Assembly: GCA_036823295.1 (NCBI GenBank)
Contig: DAISGD010000024.1
Location: 1 to 43,760 of the forward strand
DNA from: UBA4742 sp002403895
GTDB taxonomy: Bacteria > Actinomycetota > Acidimicrobiia > Acidimicrobiales > Acidimicrobilacustridaceae
Reading direction: 5' to 3'
Length of the DNA stretch: 43,760 bases
The notes under the pieces were generated by a model. The model was not told the DNA's origin, ran no database searches, and saw nothing but the letters and a program-made list of their open reading frames with translations. Position 1 is the first letter of the stretch; every line of letters begins with the position of its first letter. Position numbers and translations under genes: made by a program. Of this stretch, positions 25,693 to 33,317 are shown in pieces.

Positions 25693-26451
25693 ATGACCGA
25701 CGACGAAAAGGCGCCGACCGAGAGCGAAGACGGAGTTCGGCCGTCGCTGTACGGCCGCTGGCAGGAGCCGCCACCCGAACAGATGACGGAGCGCCGGGTG
25801 GGCATGCGGAACCTGGCCGACTCGATGCGCACCATCATCGATCGCATGGTGGCAACCAACGCTCCCGCCGAGGCCATCAGCGACGTCGCCGAGCAGCTCG
25901 ACCACATCGCCCGACGGTTCGACACGTGGCCCCACGGCACCATCTACGAAGGGTTCGCCGAGGCGGCCAACGCCGGCGGCGACCCTCATGGCATGTTCGA
26001 GTACAGCCCCTTCATCGGTCGGGCCAATCCCTTGGCGCCGCCGATCAAGCTCCGCGAGGCGGCCGGGGCGGTCGATGGCCGGGTTCGGTTCGGATCGGCC
26101 TATGAGGGCCCACCGGGATGCGTGCACGGTGGCTACATCGCCGGTGCCTTCGACGAGATCCTGGGAGCCACCCAGTCGTTGTCAGGCAATCCGGGCATGA
26201 CCGGGCGCTTGACCGTGCACTACCGCAGCCCCACCCCGCTCCACACCGACCTGCGCATGCGGGGGGTGCTGGAGAAGGTGGAGGGACGCAAGATCTTCAC
26301 CCACGGCTCACTATTCGCACCTGGCCCTGACGGGGATGAGCGCGTCTGTGCCGAGGCCGAGGGCCTGTTCATCTCCATCGACTTCAGCCGCTTCGCCCGC
26401 CTCAAGGAGCTGCGCGACGACGAAGAACGCACTCGGCTCGGAGGACGCTGA
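25693..26451 (+). CDS. PaaI-type hotdog thioesterase
   Basis: A 252-residue protein. The first 95 residues are polar and helical without a recognised domain. The rest is a hotdog fold: SPFIGRANPLAPP, then GRVRFGSAYEGPPGCVHGGYIAGAFDEILG, where V-H-G-G-Y and the following acidic residue match the PaaI active-site helix, and VHYRSPTPLHTDL. Such enzymes hydrolyse acyl-CoA or aryl-CoA esters. The extended N-terminal part is unusual next to the family's 130-150 residues and may serve oligomerisation. There is no good ribosome site before ATG 25693, and nearby ATGs are out of frame. It converges with the DUF2505 gene, with 3 bases between. Confidence 0.85.
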   Translation: MTDDEKAPTESEDGVRPSLYGRWQEPPPEQMTERRVGMRNLADSMRTIIDRMVATNAPAEAISDVAEQLDHIARRFDTWPHGTIYEGFAEAANAGGDPHGMFEYSPFIGRANPLAPPIKLREAAGAVDGRVRFGSAYEGPPGCVHGGYIAGAFDEILGATQSLSGNPGMTGRLTVHYRSPTPLHTDLRMRGVLEKVEGRKIFTHGSLFAPGPDGDERVCAEAEGLFISIDFSRFARLKELRDDEERTRLGGR

Positions 26452-26454
26452 GCC

Positions 26455-27063
26455 CTACTTTGACGAGCGCTTCTTGCCGGAATTCTCGTCCGCCTTGGCC
26501 TTCTTGTCCGGCTTCCCCGGCTTGGCGTCCTTCTTCGAGGAGGTCTTCACACCTTTGGCCGAGCCCGACTTGGCCGCCAGCAGCCGGTCTTCGATCAGCT
26601 CGCGCTCGGCGTCGGCATGCTCCTTCAGGCCGGAGATGAGCGCCGCCTCGACCCGTCCCCCCACCAGTGGCACCCGGATCCGGAGATCGCCGTCAAGCCG
26701 GCGAGCCGAGCGCCCTCGACCGAGGTCGTTGAACGTGTAGCGGCCAGAGCAGCTGAACCGGTCGGCGTAGTGGTCGGGCTTCAGGCGGGTGTCGGCCGTC
26801 CGGGAGGCGAGGTCGAAGGCCAGTTCTTCGATCCAGCTGATCTTGTTCTGGTCGATCATGCTCTGGGCCGCCGCCGGCAGATCGCCGGTGTAGCGCTGGC
26901 GGTAGCTGATGTGGACCTTGCCGCTGCCGGCGCGATGGTCGAGCAATTCAGGGGTGCTGATCTTCGGAAGACCGGTGAGGGTGGCGTAGAAATCGGGGTC
27001 CGTGAACAGACCGAGAAGGTGCTCGACCTCGGCATCGAAACGCTGCTCGGCATCGAATCGCAT
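26455..27063 (-). CDS. DUF2505 family protein with a lysine-rich tail
   Basis: A 202-residue protein. Residues 1-160 match the actinobacterial DUF2505 pattern, an SRPBCC-like fold: MRFDAEQRFDAEVEHLLGLF at the start, V-H-I-S-Y-R-Q-R-Y, then the strand RFSCSGRYTF and an amphipathic C-terminal helix (ALISGLKEHADAERELIEDR). The final 40 residues are a disordered K/S/G/P-rich tail ending KKRSSK. SRPBCC folds bind hydrophobic ligands, but no function is established. The ATG follows the uvrD2 stop by 4 bases, so the genes are probably cotranscribed. The open frame that continues upstream overlaps uvrD2 and is not real. Confidence 0.8.
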   Translation of the reverse strand: MRFDAEQRFDAEVEHLLGLFTDPDFYATLTGLPKISTPELLDHRAGSGKVHISYRQRYTGDLPAAAQSMIDQNKISWIEELAFDLASRTADTRLKPDHYADRFSCSGRYTFNDLGRGRSARRLDGDLRIRVPLVGGRVEAALISGLKEHADAERELIEDRLLAAKSGSAKGVKTSSKKDAKPGKPDKKAKADENSGKKRSSK

Positions 27064-27067
27064 CGGA

Positions 27068-29269
27068 TCAGGATGCCGCGTGCTCGGCGACGATGCCGAG
27101 GATCTCGTCGCCGAAGCGCTGCACCTTGACTTCACCGACACCGGAGACGGCGAGGAGTTGCTCTCGCGAGGCGGGCCGCCGGGCGGCCACCTCGACCAGC
27201 ACGTGGTCAGGGAAGATGACATAGGCGGGGACCTTGGCCGCTCGGGACCGGGTGAGCCGCCAGACCTTGAGCGCGTCGAACACCGCCAGGTCAGCGTCGT
27301 CCAGGTCGGCCACCGCCGCCCCTCGACTGCGACCCTGGGCGGTCCGGGCCGAGCTGGGACCGGAGCCTCCCTTGGCTCGGCGGCGGGCGCCGCTGGCGGA
27401 GTCGTTGAGGTCGGCGAGGCGGGCGCGTTGGGCGCGGAGATGGTGGACCCAGTCGGTGGGGACGTCCCCCGCTTGGAGGGCACCGATGGCCCCTTCCACC
27501 TCGTCGAGGTACGGCGAGGGTGTGCGCTTGGCTGTCCGGGTGCCGAACGTGCGCTCCTCGGCCCAGGTGCACAACAGCTCGGCTTCGGCCCGAGTGACCC
27601 CGACGTAGAAGAGCCGCCGCTCCTCAGCCAGGGCGGCCTCGTCTCGGGCGTGGCCGATGGGCACCAGCCCTTGCTCGAGGCCGGCCAGGTGCACGATGGG
27701 CCATTCCAGCCCCTTGGCGGCGTGGAACGTGGCGATCTCGACGCCCTCGCCGGAGCCATCGGGTTGGTCGGCCCGGGTCGCATCGGTGAGCCAGGCGACG
27801 AATCCCGTTCCCGTCGGGCGGCTGTCGAGGGCGGCGTAGTCCTGCGCCATGCGGACGAGGGCGCCCAGGTTGGCGGCACGGTCGTCGGCGTGGAGGTCAG
27901 CCCTACCGTTGTCGTTGACCACCTCGTCATCAGGCATCGAGGCGAGAGCGAGCCCGTCATCGTCACCTGGTTGCTGGTCGGCGTCAGCGGAGTGTGGGGC
28001 GATCATGCGGTCGGCCGCCGCCTGCAGGTCGGCTACTGCCGTGGCGAACTCCCCGGTGTGACGGTGCAGGTCGCGCAGGGCGGCCTTGACCTCTGGTTGC
28101 TCGAGGAGGCCGCCACCGCCCCGCACGCGGAAGGGAATGCCAGCCTGGTGAAGCGCCCGTTCGATGACCGCGGTCTGCGCGTTGGTGCGACACAGCACGG
28201 CCTGGGCCGACCATCGCCCGTTGGGGCCGTGGTGGTCACGCACGGCCCGGGCGATGGCGCGAGCCTCAGCGGCATCATCGGGGAACGATCGGATCAGGGG
28301 AAGGGGGCCGTCAGGTCGGTTGGCCCCCAGCGCCGACGCGGTGGCTTCGGCGGCCGAACTGGTGCCATCCAGTGCCCCACCGGCCAGTACCGCGTTGGCC
28401 ACGGTGAGGATCTGCGGTGAGGACCGGTAGTTCTCGGTCAAGCGGATGACCTCCGCCTTCGGGTACCGCTCGGCGAACCCGGTGATGGCGGTCGGGTCGG
28501 CCCCGTTCCAGGCGTAGATGGCCTGGTTGGGGTCACCCACGACGCAGAGGTCGTCGCGCCCGCCGACCCAGGCCTCGAGCAATCCCCGCTGAAGCGGGTT
28601 GACGTCTTGGAACTCGTCGACGAACAGGTGTTGGAAGCGCCAGCGCTGTGATTGCGCGAACTCCCGGTCCTCCAACAGATCACGACGACACAGGCGAAGG
28701 AGATCGTCGAAATCGACCATCCGCTTGGTTCGCTTCTCGGTCTCGTAGCGCTCGAACACACTGGCCATCTCGCGGTAGGCGAGCGGCGCCCGGCGTGACA
28801 GGCGGTGGGCTTCGGCGCCGTACTCGTCGGGCGCGATGGCCCGGGCCTTGGCCCACTCGATTTCGGTGACGATGTCGAGCACCGACGAGCGGTCGGCGGA
28901 ACTCAGGAGCCGGGCCACGAACGCCACCTTGCGGTCGAGTAGCGCAGGCGGCAGAACCCCCCGATCGGCCCATCGGGCGCGCAGCTGGGCGTAGGCCACC
29001 GCGTGGAACGTGCCGGCCGCCACCGCGTCACGCAACCCCAGCGAGCGCAACCGGGACGAGAGCTCACCGGCCGCCTTGCGGGTGAACGTGAGGGCCAGCA
29101 CGCGGCGGGGGTCATGGTCGCCGGTGAGGGCGCGATAGGCAATGCGCCGAGTGAGGACGCGGGTCTTGCCTGAGCCGGCCCCGGCGAGCACACACAGGGG
29201 GGTGGTGGGGCACGTCACGGCCACGCGCTGCTGGTCGTTCAGCCCATCGAGCATCCGCTCCGCTTCCAC
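27068..29269 (-). CDS. uvrD2: UvrD/PcrA-like superfamily 1 helicase with HRDC domain (UvrD2 type)
   Basis: A 733-residue SF1A DNA helicase. Motif I AGAGSGKT is near residue 31, with Ia LTFTRKAAGEL, II VDEFQDVN, III VGDPNQAIYAWNGADP, IV LTENYRSS, V TFHAAKGLEW and VI VGVTRAEAELL. The C-terminus (last 80 residues) is an HRDC-like domain with LLAVSGVGEVKVQRFGDEIL. This layout matches mycobacterial UvrD2. It unwinds DNA in a 3'-5' direction and has been found essential in mycobacteria, though the reason is debated. No four-cysteine zinc module typical of mycobacterial UvrD2 is visible between the helicase and HRDC parts. GTG 29269 is 6 bases from a TAGGGT box. Confidence 0.92.
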   Translation of the reverse strand: MEAERMLDGLNDQQRVAVTCPTTPLCVLAGAGSGKTRVLTRRIAYRALTGDHDPRRVLALTFTRKAAGELSSRLRSLGLRDAVAAGTFHAVAYAQLRARWADRGVLPPALLDRKVAFVARLLSSADRSSVLDIVTEIEWAKARAIAPDEYGAEAHRLSRRAPLAYREMASVFERYETEKRTKRMVDFDDLLRLCRRDLLEDREFAQSQRWRFQHLFVDEFQDVNPLQRGLLEAWVGGRDDLCVVGDPNQAIYAWNGADPTAITGFAERYPKAEVIRLTENYRSSPQILTVANAVLAGGALDGTSSAAEATASALGANRPDGPLPLIRSFPDDAAEARAIARAVRDHHGPNGRWSAQAVLCRTNAQTAVIERALHQAGIPFRVRGGGGLLEQPEVKAALRDLHRHTGEFATAVADLQAAADRMIAPHSADADQQPGDDDGLALASMPDDEVVNDNGRADLHADDRAANLGALVRMAQDYAALDSRPTGTGFVAWLTDATRADQPDGSGEGVEIATFHAAKGLEWPIVHLAGLEQGLVPIGHARDEAALAEERRLFYVGVTRAEAELLCTWAEERTFGTRTAKRTPSPYLDEVEGAIGALQAGDVPTDWVHHLRAQRARLADLNDSASGARRRAKGGSGPSSARTAQGRSRGAAVADLDDADLAVFDALKVWRLTRSRAAKVPAYVIFPDHVLVEVAARRPASREQLLAVSGVGEVKVQRFGDEILGIVAEHAAS

Positions 29270-29275
29270 TGGGTC

Positions 29276-29281
29276 ACCCTA
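29276..29281 (-). promoter_or_regulatory. -10 box for leaderless uvrD2
   Basis: TAGGGT on the minus strand ends 6 bases before GTG 29269. The starts of uvrD2 and the divergent PH-domain gene are only 44 bases apart, and each has its own box. Confidence 0.5.
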
Positions 29282-29301
29282 ACCAGGGGGTGAGACACGG
29301 C

Positions 29302-29307
29302 TAGCCT
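29302..29307 (+). promoter_or_regulatory. -10 box for the leaderless PH-domain gene
   Basis: TAGCCT ends 6 bases before GTG 29314. The same hexamer recurs before genes at 35465, 38112 (minus strand) and 39694. Confidence 0.55.
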
Positions 29308-29313
29308 TTCGCC

Positions 29314-29991
29314 GTGGCCAATCCCGACCTGCGCTTGCGCGATAACGAAGAACTGATCCTCGATCTGCATCCCCACTGGTGGTACTTCGCCAAGGCCGTC
29401 ATCGCCGTCGTGATCGCGGTCATCATCGGCGGATTCGCCCTGAGCGCTGGGAATGGCTGGTTCAACATCGTGGCCGCGCTGTTGATCTTCGGATCACTGA
29501 TCTGGCTGGGCGAGCGCTACATCCGCTGGGTGAGCACCCATTTCATCCTGACCAGTGACCGGATCATCTGGCTGGAGGGAGTGATCGCCAAGAAGGGCAT
29601 CGAGTTCCCGCTGCAGCGCATCAACACCATCTTCTTCAGCCAGCGCATCTTCGAACGGCTCCTCGGGCTGGGGGACCTCAAGATCGAGTCGGCCAGCGAG
29701 AGCGGGACGCAGATCTTCGAAGACATCAGGAGCCCGGGCAAGGTCCAGCACGAGATCTACGCCCAGATGGAAGCAAACGAGAACCGCGGCCTGGACAAGC
29801 TGGGGGACCGGCTCACCGCCCAGGCCCAGGCCCAGGCGCAGGCCGCTCCGGTCCCGACGTCGGCAGCACCCGCACCTCCCCCACAGACGGTGGCGGACCA
29901 GATCGCCGCCCTGCACCAGCTCAAAGAATCAGGCGCCCTCACCGAAGCCGAGTTCGAAGCCAAGAAGGCCGAGCTCCTCGGCCGGATCTAG
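29314..29991 (+). CDS. bacterial PH-domain (bPH2) membrane protein with SHOCT tail
   Basis: A 225-residue protein. Two hydrophobic segments (residues 25-45 and 49-66) follow a soluble N-terminus that begins DLRLRDNEELILDLHPHWW. A bacterial PH domain (DUF304/bPH2) follows, with HFILTSDRIIWLEGVI and the conserved FPLQRINTIFFSQRIFERLLGLGDL split over residues 96-125. A Gln/Ala linker (residues 165-190) leads to a SHOCT-like helix pair, IAALHQLKESGALTEAEFEA, at the C-terminus. Such proteins are thought to organise membrane-associated complexes; a specific role is unknown. GTG 29314 is supported by the -10 box. The BtuF-like gene follows after 35 bases. Confidence 0.88.
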   Translation: MANPDLRLRDNEELILDLHPHWWYFAKAVIAVVIAVIIGGFALSAGNGWFNIVAALLIFGSLIWLGERYIRWVSTHFILTSDRIIWLEGVIAKKGIEFPLQRINTIFFSQRIFERLLGLGDLKIESASESGTQIFEDIRSPGKVQHEIYAQMEANENRGLDKLGDRLTAQAQAQAQAAPVPTSAAPAPPPQTVADQIAALHQLKESGALTEAEFEAKKAELLGRI

Positions 29992-30026
29992 CGCCGGCCG
30001 GGAGAGCGCGGGTCGGGGCCGCCCTC

Positions 30027-30698
30027 ATGCGCATCATCAGCCTCGTCCCGTCGGTGACCGAGACCCTCCTGGCGTGGGGGATCGAACCGATCGCCGTCAC
30101 CCGCTTCTGTGAACAACCCGAGCTCCGGGCCGTGGGCGGGACCAAGGACCCTGACTTGGCCGCCATCATCGACCTGGCCCCGGACCTGGTGGTGGTCAAC
30201 GACGAAGAGAACCGCCGGGAGGACGCCGACGCCCTGATGGCCGCCGGCCTGGCCCTGCACGTGATCTCCATCGACGCCTTGGGCGATGTCGGCCCTCAGC
30301 TGGCTGCCCTGGCCGCGGTGGTCGGTGCACCCCCGCCCCAGACCTGGGCGCCACCGCCGTTCGCCGGTGAGCGAAGGCGGGCCTTCGTCCCCATCTGGCG
30401 GCGGCCGTGGATGAGTCTCGCCGCCGGCACCTACGGCTCGTCGCTGCTGTCCGCGTTGGGCGTCGACACGCTCTTTGCTGACGCCGCCGCCCGCTATCCC
30501 GAGGTCACCTTGGCCGACGCGGCCCAGCTCGGACCGGATCTCGTATTGGCCCCGAGCGAGCCGTACCCGTTCGGCGAACGCCACCGCGCCGCGCTCGAAG
30601 CGGTGGCCCCGATGCTCCTGGTCGACGGCCAGGATCTGTTCTGGTGGGGCTCGCGCACCCCGGCCGCCTACGAGCGCCTCACCCGAGCCCTCGCCTGA
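30027..30698 (+). CDS. BtuF-like helical-backbone metal/cobalamin-binding protein without signal peptide
   Basis: A 223-residue protein of the periplasmic-binding fold III (BtuF) family. The N-terminus MRIISLVPSVTETLLAWG is already the first strand and helix of the mature fold. GTKDPDLAAIIDLAPDLVVV is the linker helix region, WMSLAAGTYGSSLLSALG marks the second lobe, and LGPDLVLAPSEPYPF closes it. There is no signal peptide or lipobox, and no permease or ATPase gene nearby. It is therefore probably cytosolic and not part of a classical uptake system. Similar short proteins are often labelled cobalamin-binding protein. No B12 riboswitch precedes it. Confidence 0.75.
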   Translation: MRIISLVPSVTETLLAWGIEPIAVTRFCEQPELRAVGGTKDPDLAAIIDLAPDLVVVNDEENRREDADALMAAGLALHVISIDALGDVGPQLAALAAVVGAPPPQTWAPPPFAGERRRAFVPIWRRPWMSLAAGTYGSSLLSALGVDTLFADAAARYPEVTLADAAQLGPDLVLAPSEPYPFGERHRAALEAVAPMLLVDGQDLFWWGSRTPAAYERLTRALA

Positions 30699-30706
30699 TC
30701 GCTCTG

Positions 30707-30755
30707 GAAATCTGAAGCGAAAGGCACATCTGTCGTGCATCCGGCTTCAGATTTC
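30707..30755. terminator. large-loop inverted repeat between convergent genes
   Basis: GAAATCTGAAGC (30707-30718) is the exact reverse complement of GCTTCAGATTTC (30744-30755), with a 25-base loop. It lies between the stops of the BtuF-like gene (30698) and galK (30768), so it may stop transcription from both sides. AT-rich stem ends give T-tracts of three on either strand. Confidence 0.5.
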
Positions 30756-30767
30756 GTCGTGGAACTG

Positions 30768-31820
30768 CTATTCCAAGTGAGCTCCGGCGGCGGCGTGGAC
30801 GATCCACGACCGACCCCAGTCTTCGGTCGCCACGCCGGGTTCGCACAGGGCGACCACACAACCCCCGAACCCTCCACCGGTGAGCCGGGCCCCGAGCACG
30901 CCGGGGGTCGTCGTCAATCGCTGGACCAGCGCGTCCACCACGGGCGTGGAGGCCTCGAGGTCGTCGCGGAAGCTGGCGTGGGCCTCGGTCATGTGCGCTC
31001 CCGCACCGGCCAGATCGCCGACGCGGAAGGCCTCGGCGAATGCCAGCACCCGCTCGTTCTCGGTGATGACATGGCGCGCCCGGGCCCGCAGCCGGGGGTC
31101 GGCCAGGCGGCGCAGATCATCCGTCGACGCATCGCGCAAGGGGCCGATTCTCGTTTCGGCGGCTTCGAGCTCGGCCCGGCGCTCGGCGTAGGCCGACAGG
31201 GCCAGCTCGCGTTCCTGGCCGGAGTGGACTACCACGATCGTCGCTCCGTCGGGGACGGCCACCGGCTCGACCTCCAGGGTGCGGAAGTCGATGAGCAGCG
31301 CGTGGCCTTCGACGCCACCGGCTGAGGTCAGCTGGTCCATCACTCCGCACGGCACGCCCGATGCCCGTTGCTCCGCCTCCTGGCACGCGAGGGCCAGCTC
31401 CAACGTCGTTCCCGATGCTCCCACTGCCAGCGCCACCGCCAACTCGAGCGCGGCGCTCGATGACAAGCCCGTGCCCACCGGGATCGTCGTCGACACCGCG
31501 CCATTGATGCCACGAGCCGGTCGCAGCACCGCCGCCACCCCGGCGACGTAGCGCCCCCACGCCGGTTCGACCGTGGCGGGATCGTCCACGGCGAGCGGGA
31601 GGTCGACCACCCCCGCGAAACCGTCGGAGCGCAGGCGGATCCGGTCGGTGAGCGGGGTACCGACGATGGTGGTCCCTAGGTCGATGGCCATGGGCATGGC
31701 CAGCCCACCTAGATAGTCGGTGTGGTCGCCGATCAGGTTCACCCGCCCCGGCGCGTGGGCTCGGATGGTGCCCAGGGGTTCGTCGCGACCTTCGGCGCGA
31801 CCTTCCCCGCGATCAATCAC
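30768..31820 (-). CDS. galK: galactokinase
   Basis: A 350-residue GHMP-family galactokinase, somewhat short for the family (about 380). Motif 1 is HAPGRVNLIGDHTDYLGG near residue 25, which includes the galactose-binding E/D-H-T-D-Y-type segment. Motif 2 is PVGTGLSSSAALE near residue 115, and motif 3 is ARLTGGGFGGCVVAL near 320. CGVMDQLTSAGG holds the catalytic Asp. It phosphorylates galactose at C1 with ATP. GTG 31820 is the only sensible start: the frame upstream overlaps galT. An 8-codon ORF (31817-31843) ends across this GTG and could couple translation to galT. It is the last gene of GNAT-galT-galK. Confidence 0.92.
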   Translation of the reverse strand: MIDRGEGRAEGRDEPLGTIRAHAPGRVNLIGDHTDYLGGLAMPMAIDLGTTIVGTPLTDRIRLRSDGFAGVVDLPLAVDDPATVEPAWGRYVAGVAAVLRPARGINGAVSTTIPVGTGLSSSAALELAVALAVGASGTTLELALACQEAEQRASGVPCGVMDQLTSAGGVEGHALLIDFRTLEVEPVAVPDGATIVVVHSGQERELALSAYAERRAELEAAETRIGPLRDASTDDLRRLADPRLRARARHVITENERVLAFAEAFRVGDLAGAGAHMTEAHASFRDDLEASTPVVDALVQRLTTTPGVLGARLTGGGFGGCVVALCEPGVATEDWGRSWIVHAAAGAHLE

Positions 31821-31851
31821 CGGGTCGCCCGCTCGATCGTCATGGTGATGC

Positions 31852-32718
31852 TCACGCGTCCCGGAGGGTGGCCGCGGCAACGACCGGGTCGATGGGGTTG
31901 AAGAACACGGCGCTGCCCAGCTCGCCGGCGGCCACGAAGCGCTGGGTGCCGTGAGCGCGATGTAGCGGCGCCACATGCGCGTGGAGCCAGGCCGCGGGCC
32001 AGTCCCCACCGTCGGTCGGGCGTTGGTGGAACCACAGCATGTAGGGCATCGGCTCGTCGAACAGCCGGTCCAACCGGCCCAGGATGTCGATCAGAGCACC
32101 GGCCAGATCGTCGCGACCCGCCCCATCGAGGGAGGGGAGATCGGGCACGCGCCTCTCAGGGACGAGGACCACTTCGTAGGGCCAGGAGGCGGCCCACGGC
32201 ACCCATGCTCGCCACGAGCCGACCTGGCAGACCAGTCGGTCTCCCGGAGCCTCGGTGCCCAGCCCTTCCTCGATCTCGGTCGACGGTCGCTCGAGTTCGG
32301 CCCGGGCCCGTGGCGGCACCGCTTCGAACCCGTAGATCTGGCCATGGGGATGGGCGATGGTGGCGCCCACCTCGGGGCCCCGGTTCTCGAACACGAGCAC
32401 GTAGTCCACGTCGGGGCGTGCGCCCAGGGCGGCGGTCCGCTCGGCCCACAGATCCACAACCCGGCGCGCGCCGTCGGCCCCGAGCGAGGCGAACGAGGCG
32501 TCGTGTTCGGGTGTGTAGAGAACGACCTCGCACCGGCCGTCGGGGATAGCGGGCCAGCGGTTGGGGAACCAGCGCACGTCGTAGGGCTCGGGCGCCTCGA
32601 TGCCTCCCGGGCAGAACGGGCAACCGGTCCAGGGAAGGTTCGGTCGGTCCTGGCGGGCCGCCACGACGTAGGCGACATCCCCGGTCAGGGGGTCGACGCG
32701 GTAGCTACGGTCGGTCAT
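31852..32718 (-). CDS. galT: galactose-1-phosphate uridylyltransferase
   Basis: A 288-residue class I GalT-like HIT-superfamily enzyme, shorter than the 340-residue E. coli protein. A zinc-type C-P-F-C pair lies at WTGCPFCPGG near residue 32. The nucleophile motif is HPHGQIYG near residue 130 (His-Pro-His). A second histidine set, AAWLHAHVAPL, is near 250, with Y-M-L-W-F-H-Q-R-P just before. It exchanges UMP between UDP-glucose and galactose-1-phosphate. The ATG overlaps the GNAT stop by four bases (ATGA), and galK lies 31 bases downstream. No galE or mutarotase gene is in the window. Confidence 0.9.
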   Translation of the reverse strand: MTDRSYRVDPLTGDVAYVVAARQDRPNLPWTGCPFCPGGIEAPEPYDVRWFPNRWPAIPDGRCEVVLYTPEHDASFASLGADGARRVVDLWAERTAALGARPDVDYVLVFENRGPEVGATIAHPHGQIYGFEAVPPRARAELERPSTEIEEGLGTEAPGDRLVCQVGSWRAWVPWAASWPYEVVLVPERRVPDLPSLDGAGRDDLAGALIDILGRLDRLFDEPMPYMLWFHQRPTDGGDWPAAWLHAHVAPLHRAHGTQRFVAAGELGSAVFFNPIDPVVAAATLRDA

Positions 32719-33236
32719 GGCTCGCGGGCCGGTGATGGCTGCGGGTGCGATTGTCCGGCTCCCGATAGGTTGGCTTGCGCCGGGCTGGTCAGCGCGACCG
32801 GGTGGGTCACGCGCACGTGAGCGATCCCGTCCCAGGTGAACTCGTCGCCTTCGGCCACGAAGCCGAACTGGCCGTACCAACCGGCCAGTCGGGCTTGCGC
32901 CTTGAGCACCACCGAACCGGCCACCCGGGCCAAGGCCTCCCGCATGAGTCGCACGCCGAGATGGCGGTCCCGAGCCTCGCCCCTGGTCACCACTCGGCCG
33001 ATCTGGATCGACCCGTCGGGCTCGGTGAGGATCCGGGCGTAGCCCAGGACGTCCGCGTCGTGTTCGAGCCACAGGTGCCGGCACGAGGGCTCTCGATCAC
33101 GGCCGTCGAGGTCGCCGAACATGCAGTCCTGCTCGACCACGAACACGTCCACCCGCAAGCGCAGGATCTCGTACAGCGTCGCCGGGCTGAGCTCGTCGAA
33201 CGAGGCTTCGTGCAGGGTCAGGTCGTCGGGGTTCAC
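32715..33236 (-). CDS. ElaA-like GNAT acetyltransferase
   Basis: A 173-residue GNAT protein close to ElaA. Family blocks are LYEILRLRVDVFVVEQDCMF near residue 22, C-R-H-L-W-L-E, Y-A-R-I-L and IQIGRVVTRGEARDRHLGVRLM, which contains the acetyl-CoA pyrophosphate-binding R/Q-x-x-G-x-G/A region. WYGQFGFVAEGDEF is near the end. ElaA-type enzymes have no firm substrate. The C-terminal 25 residues beyond the fold are disordered. GTG 33236 is preferred over the ATG at 33278 because a TACCGT box ends 9 bases before it. It is first in an operon with galT and galK, which may be chance or regulatory. Confidence 0.85.
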   Translation of the reverse strand: MNPDDLTLHEASFDELSPATLYEILRLRVDVFVVEQDCMFGDLDGRDREPSCRHLWLEHDADVLGYARILTEPDGSIQIGRVVTRGEARDRHLGVRLMREALARVAGSVVLKAQARLAGWYGQFGFVAEGDEFTWDGIAHVRVTHPVALTSPAQANLSGAGQSHPQPSPAREP

Positions 33237-33245
33237 AGGCGCCTG

Positions 33246-33251
33246 ACGGTA
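33246..33251 (-). promoter_or_regulatory. -10 box for the GNAT-galT-galK operon
   Basis: TACCGT on the minus strand ends 9 bases before GTG 33236. No repressor operator is recognised in the gap to the divergent hydrolase gene. Confidence 0.4.
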
Positions 33252-33317
33252 TCGGTCGACGGGTCCCCCGGGAGTCATCCCTTGACCGCATGGTCAAGTT
33301 GCGGGGACGATGGCACC

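Noticed and set aside
27002..28420. 472-codon open frame on the plus strand
   Set aside because: Antisense to uvrD2 and the DUF2505 gene, with no motif of its own.
29992..30026. Cobalamin riboswitch before the BtuF-like gene
   Set aside because: Only 35 bases separate it from the PH-domain gene, and no B12-box-like sequence is present.
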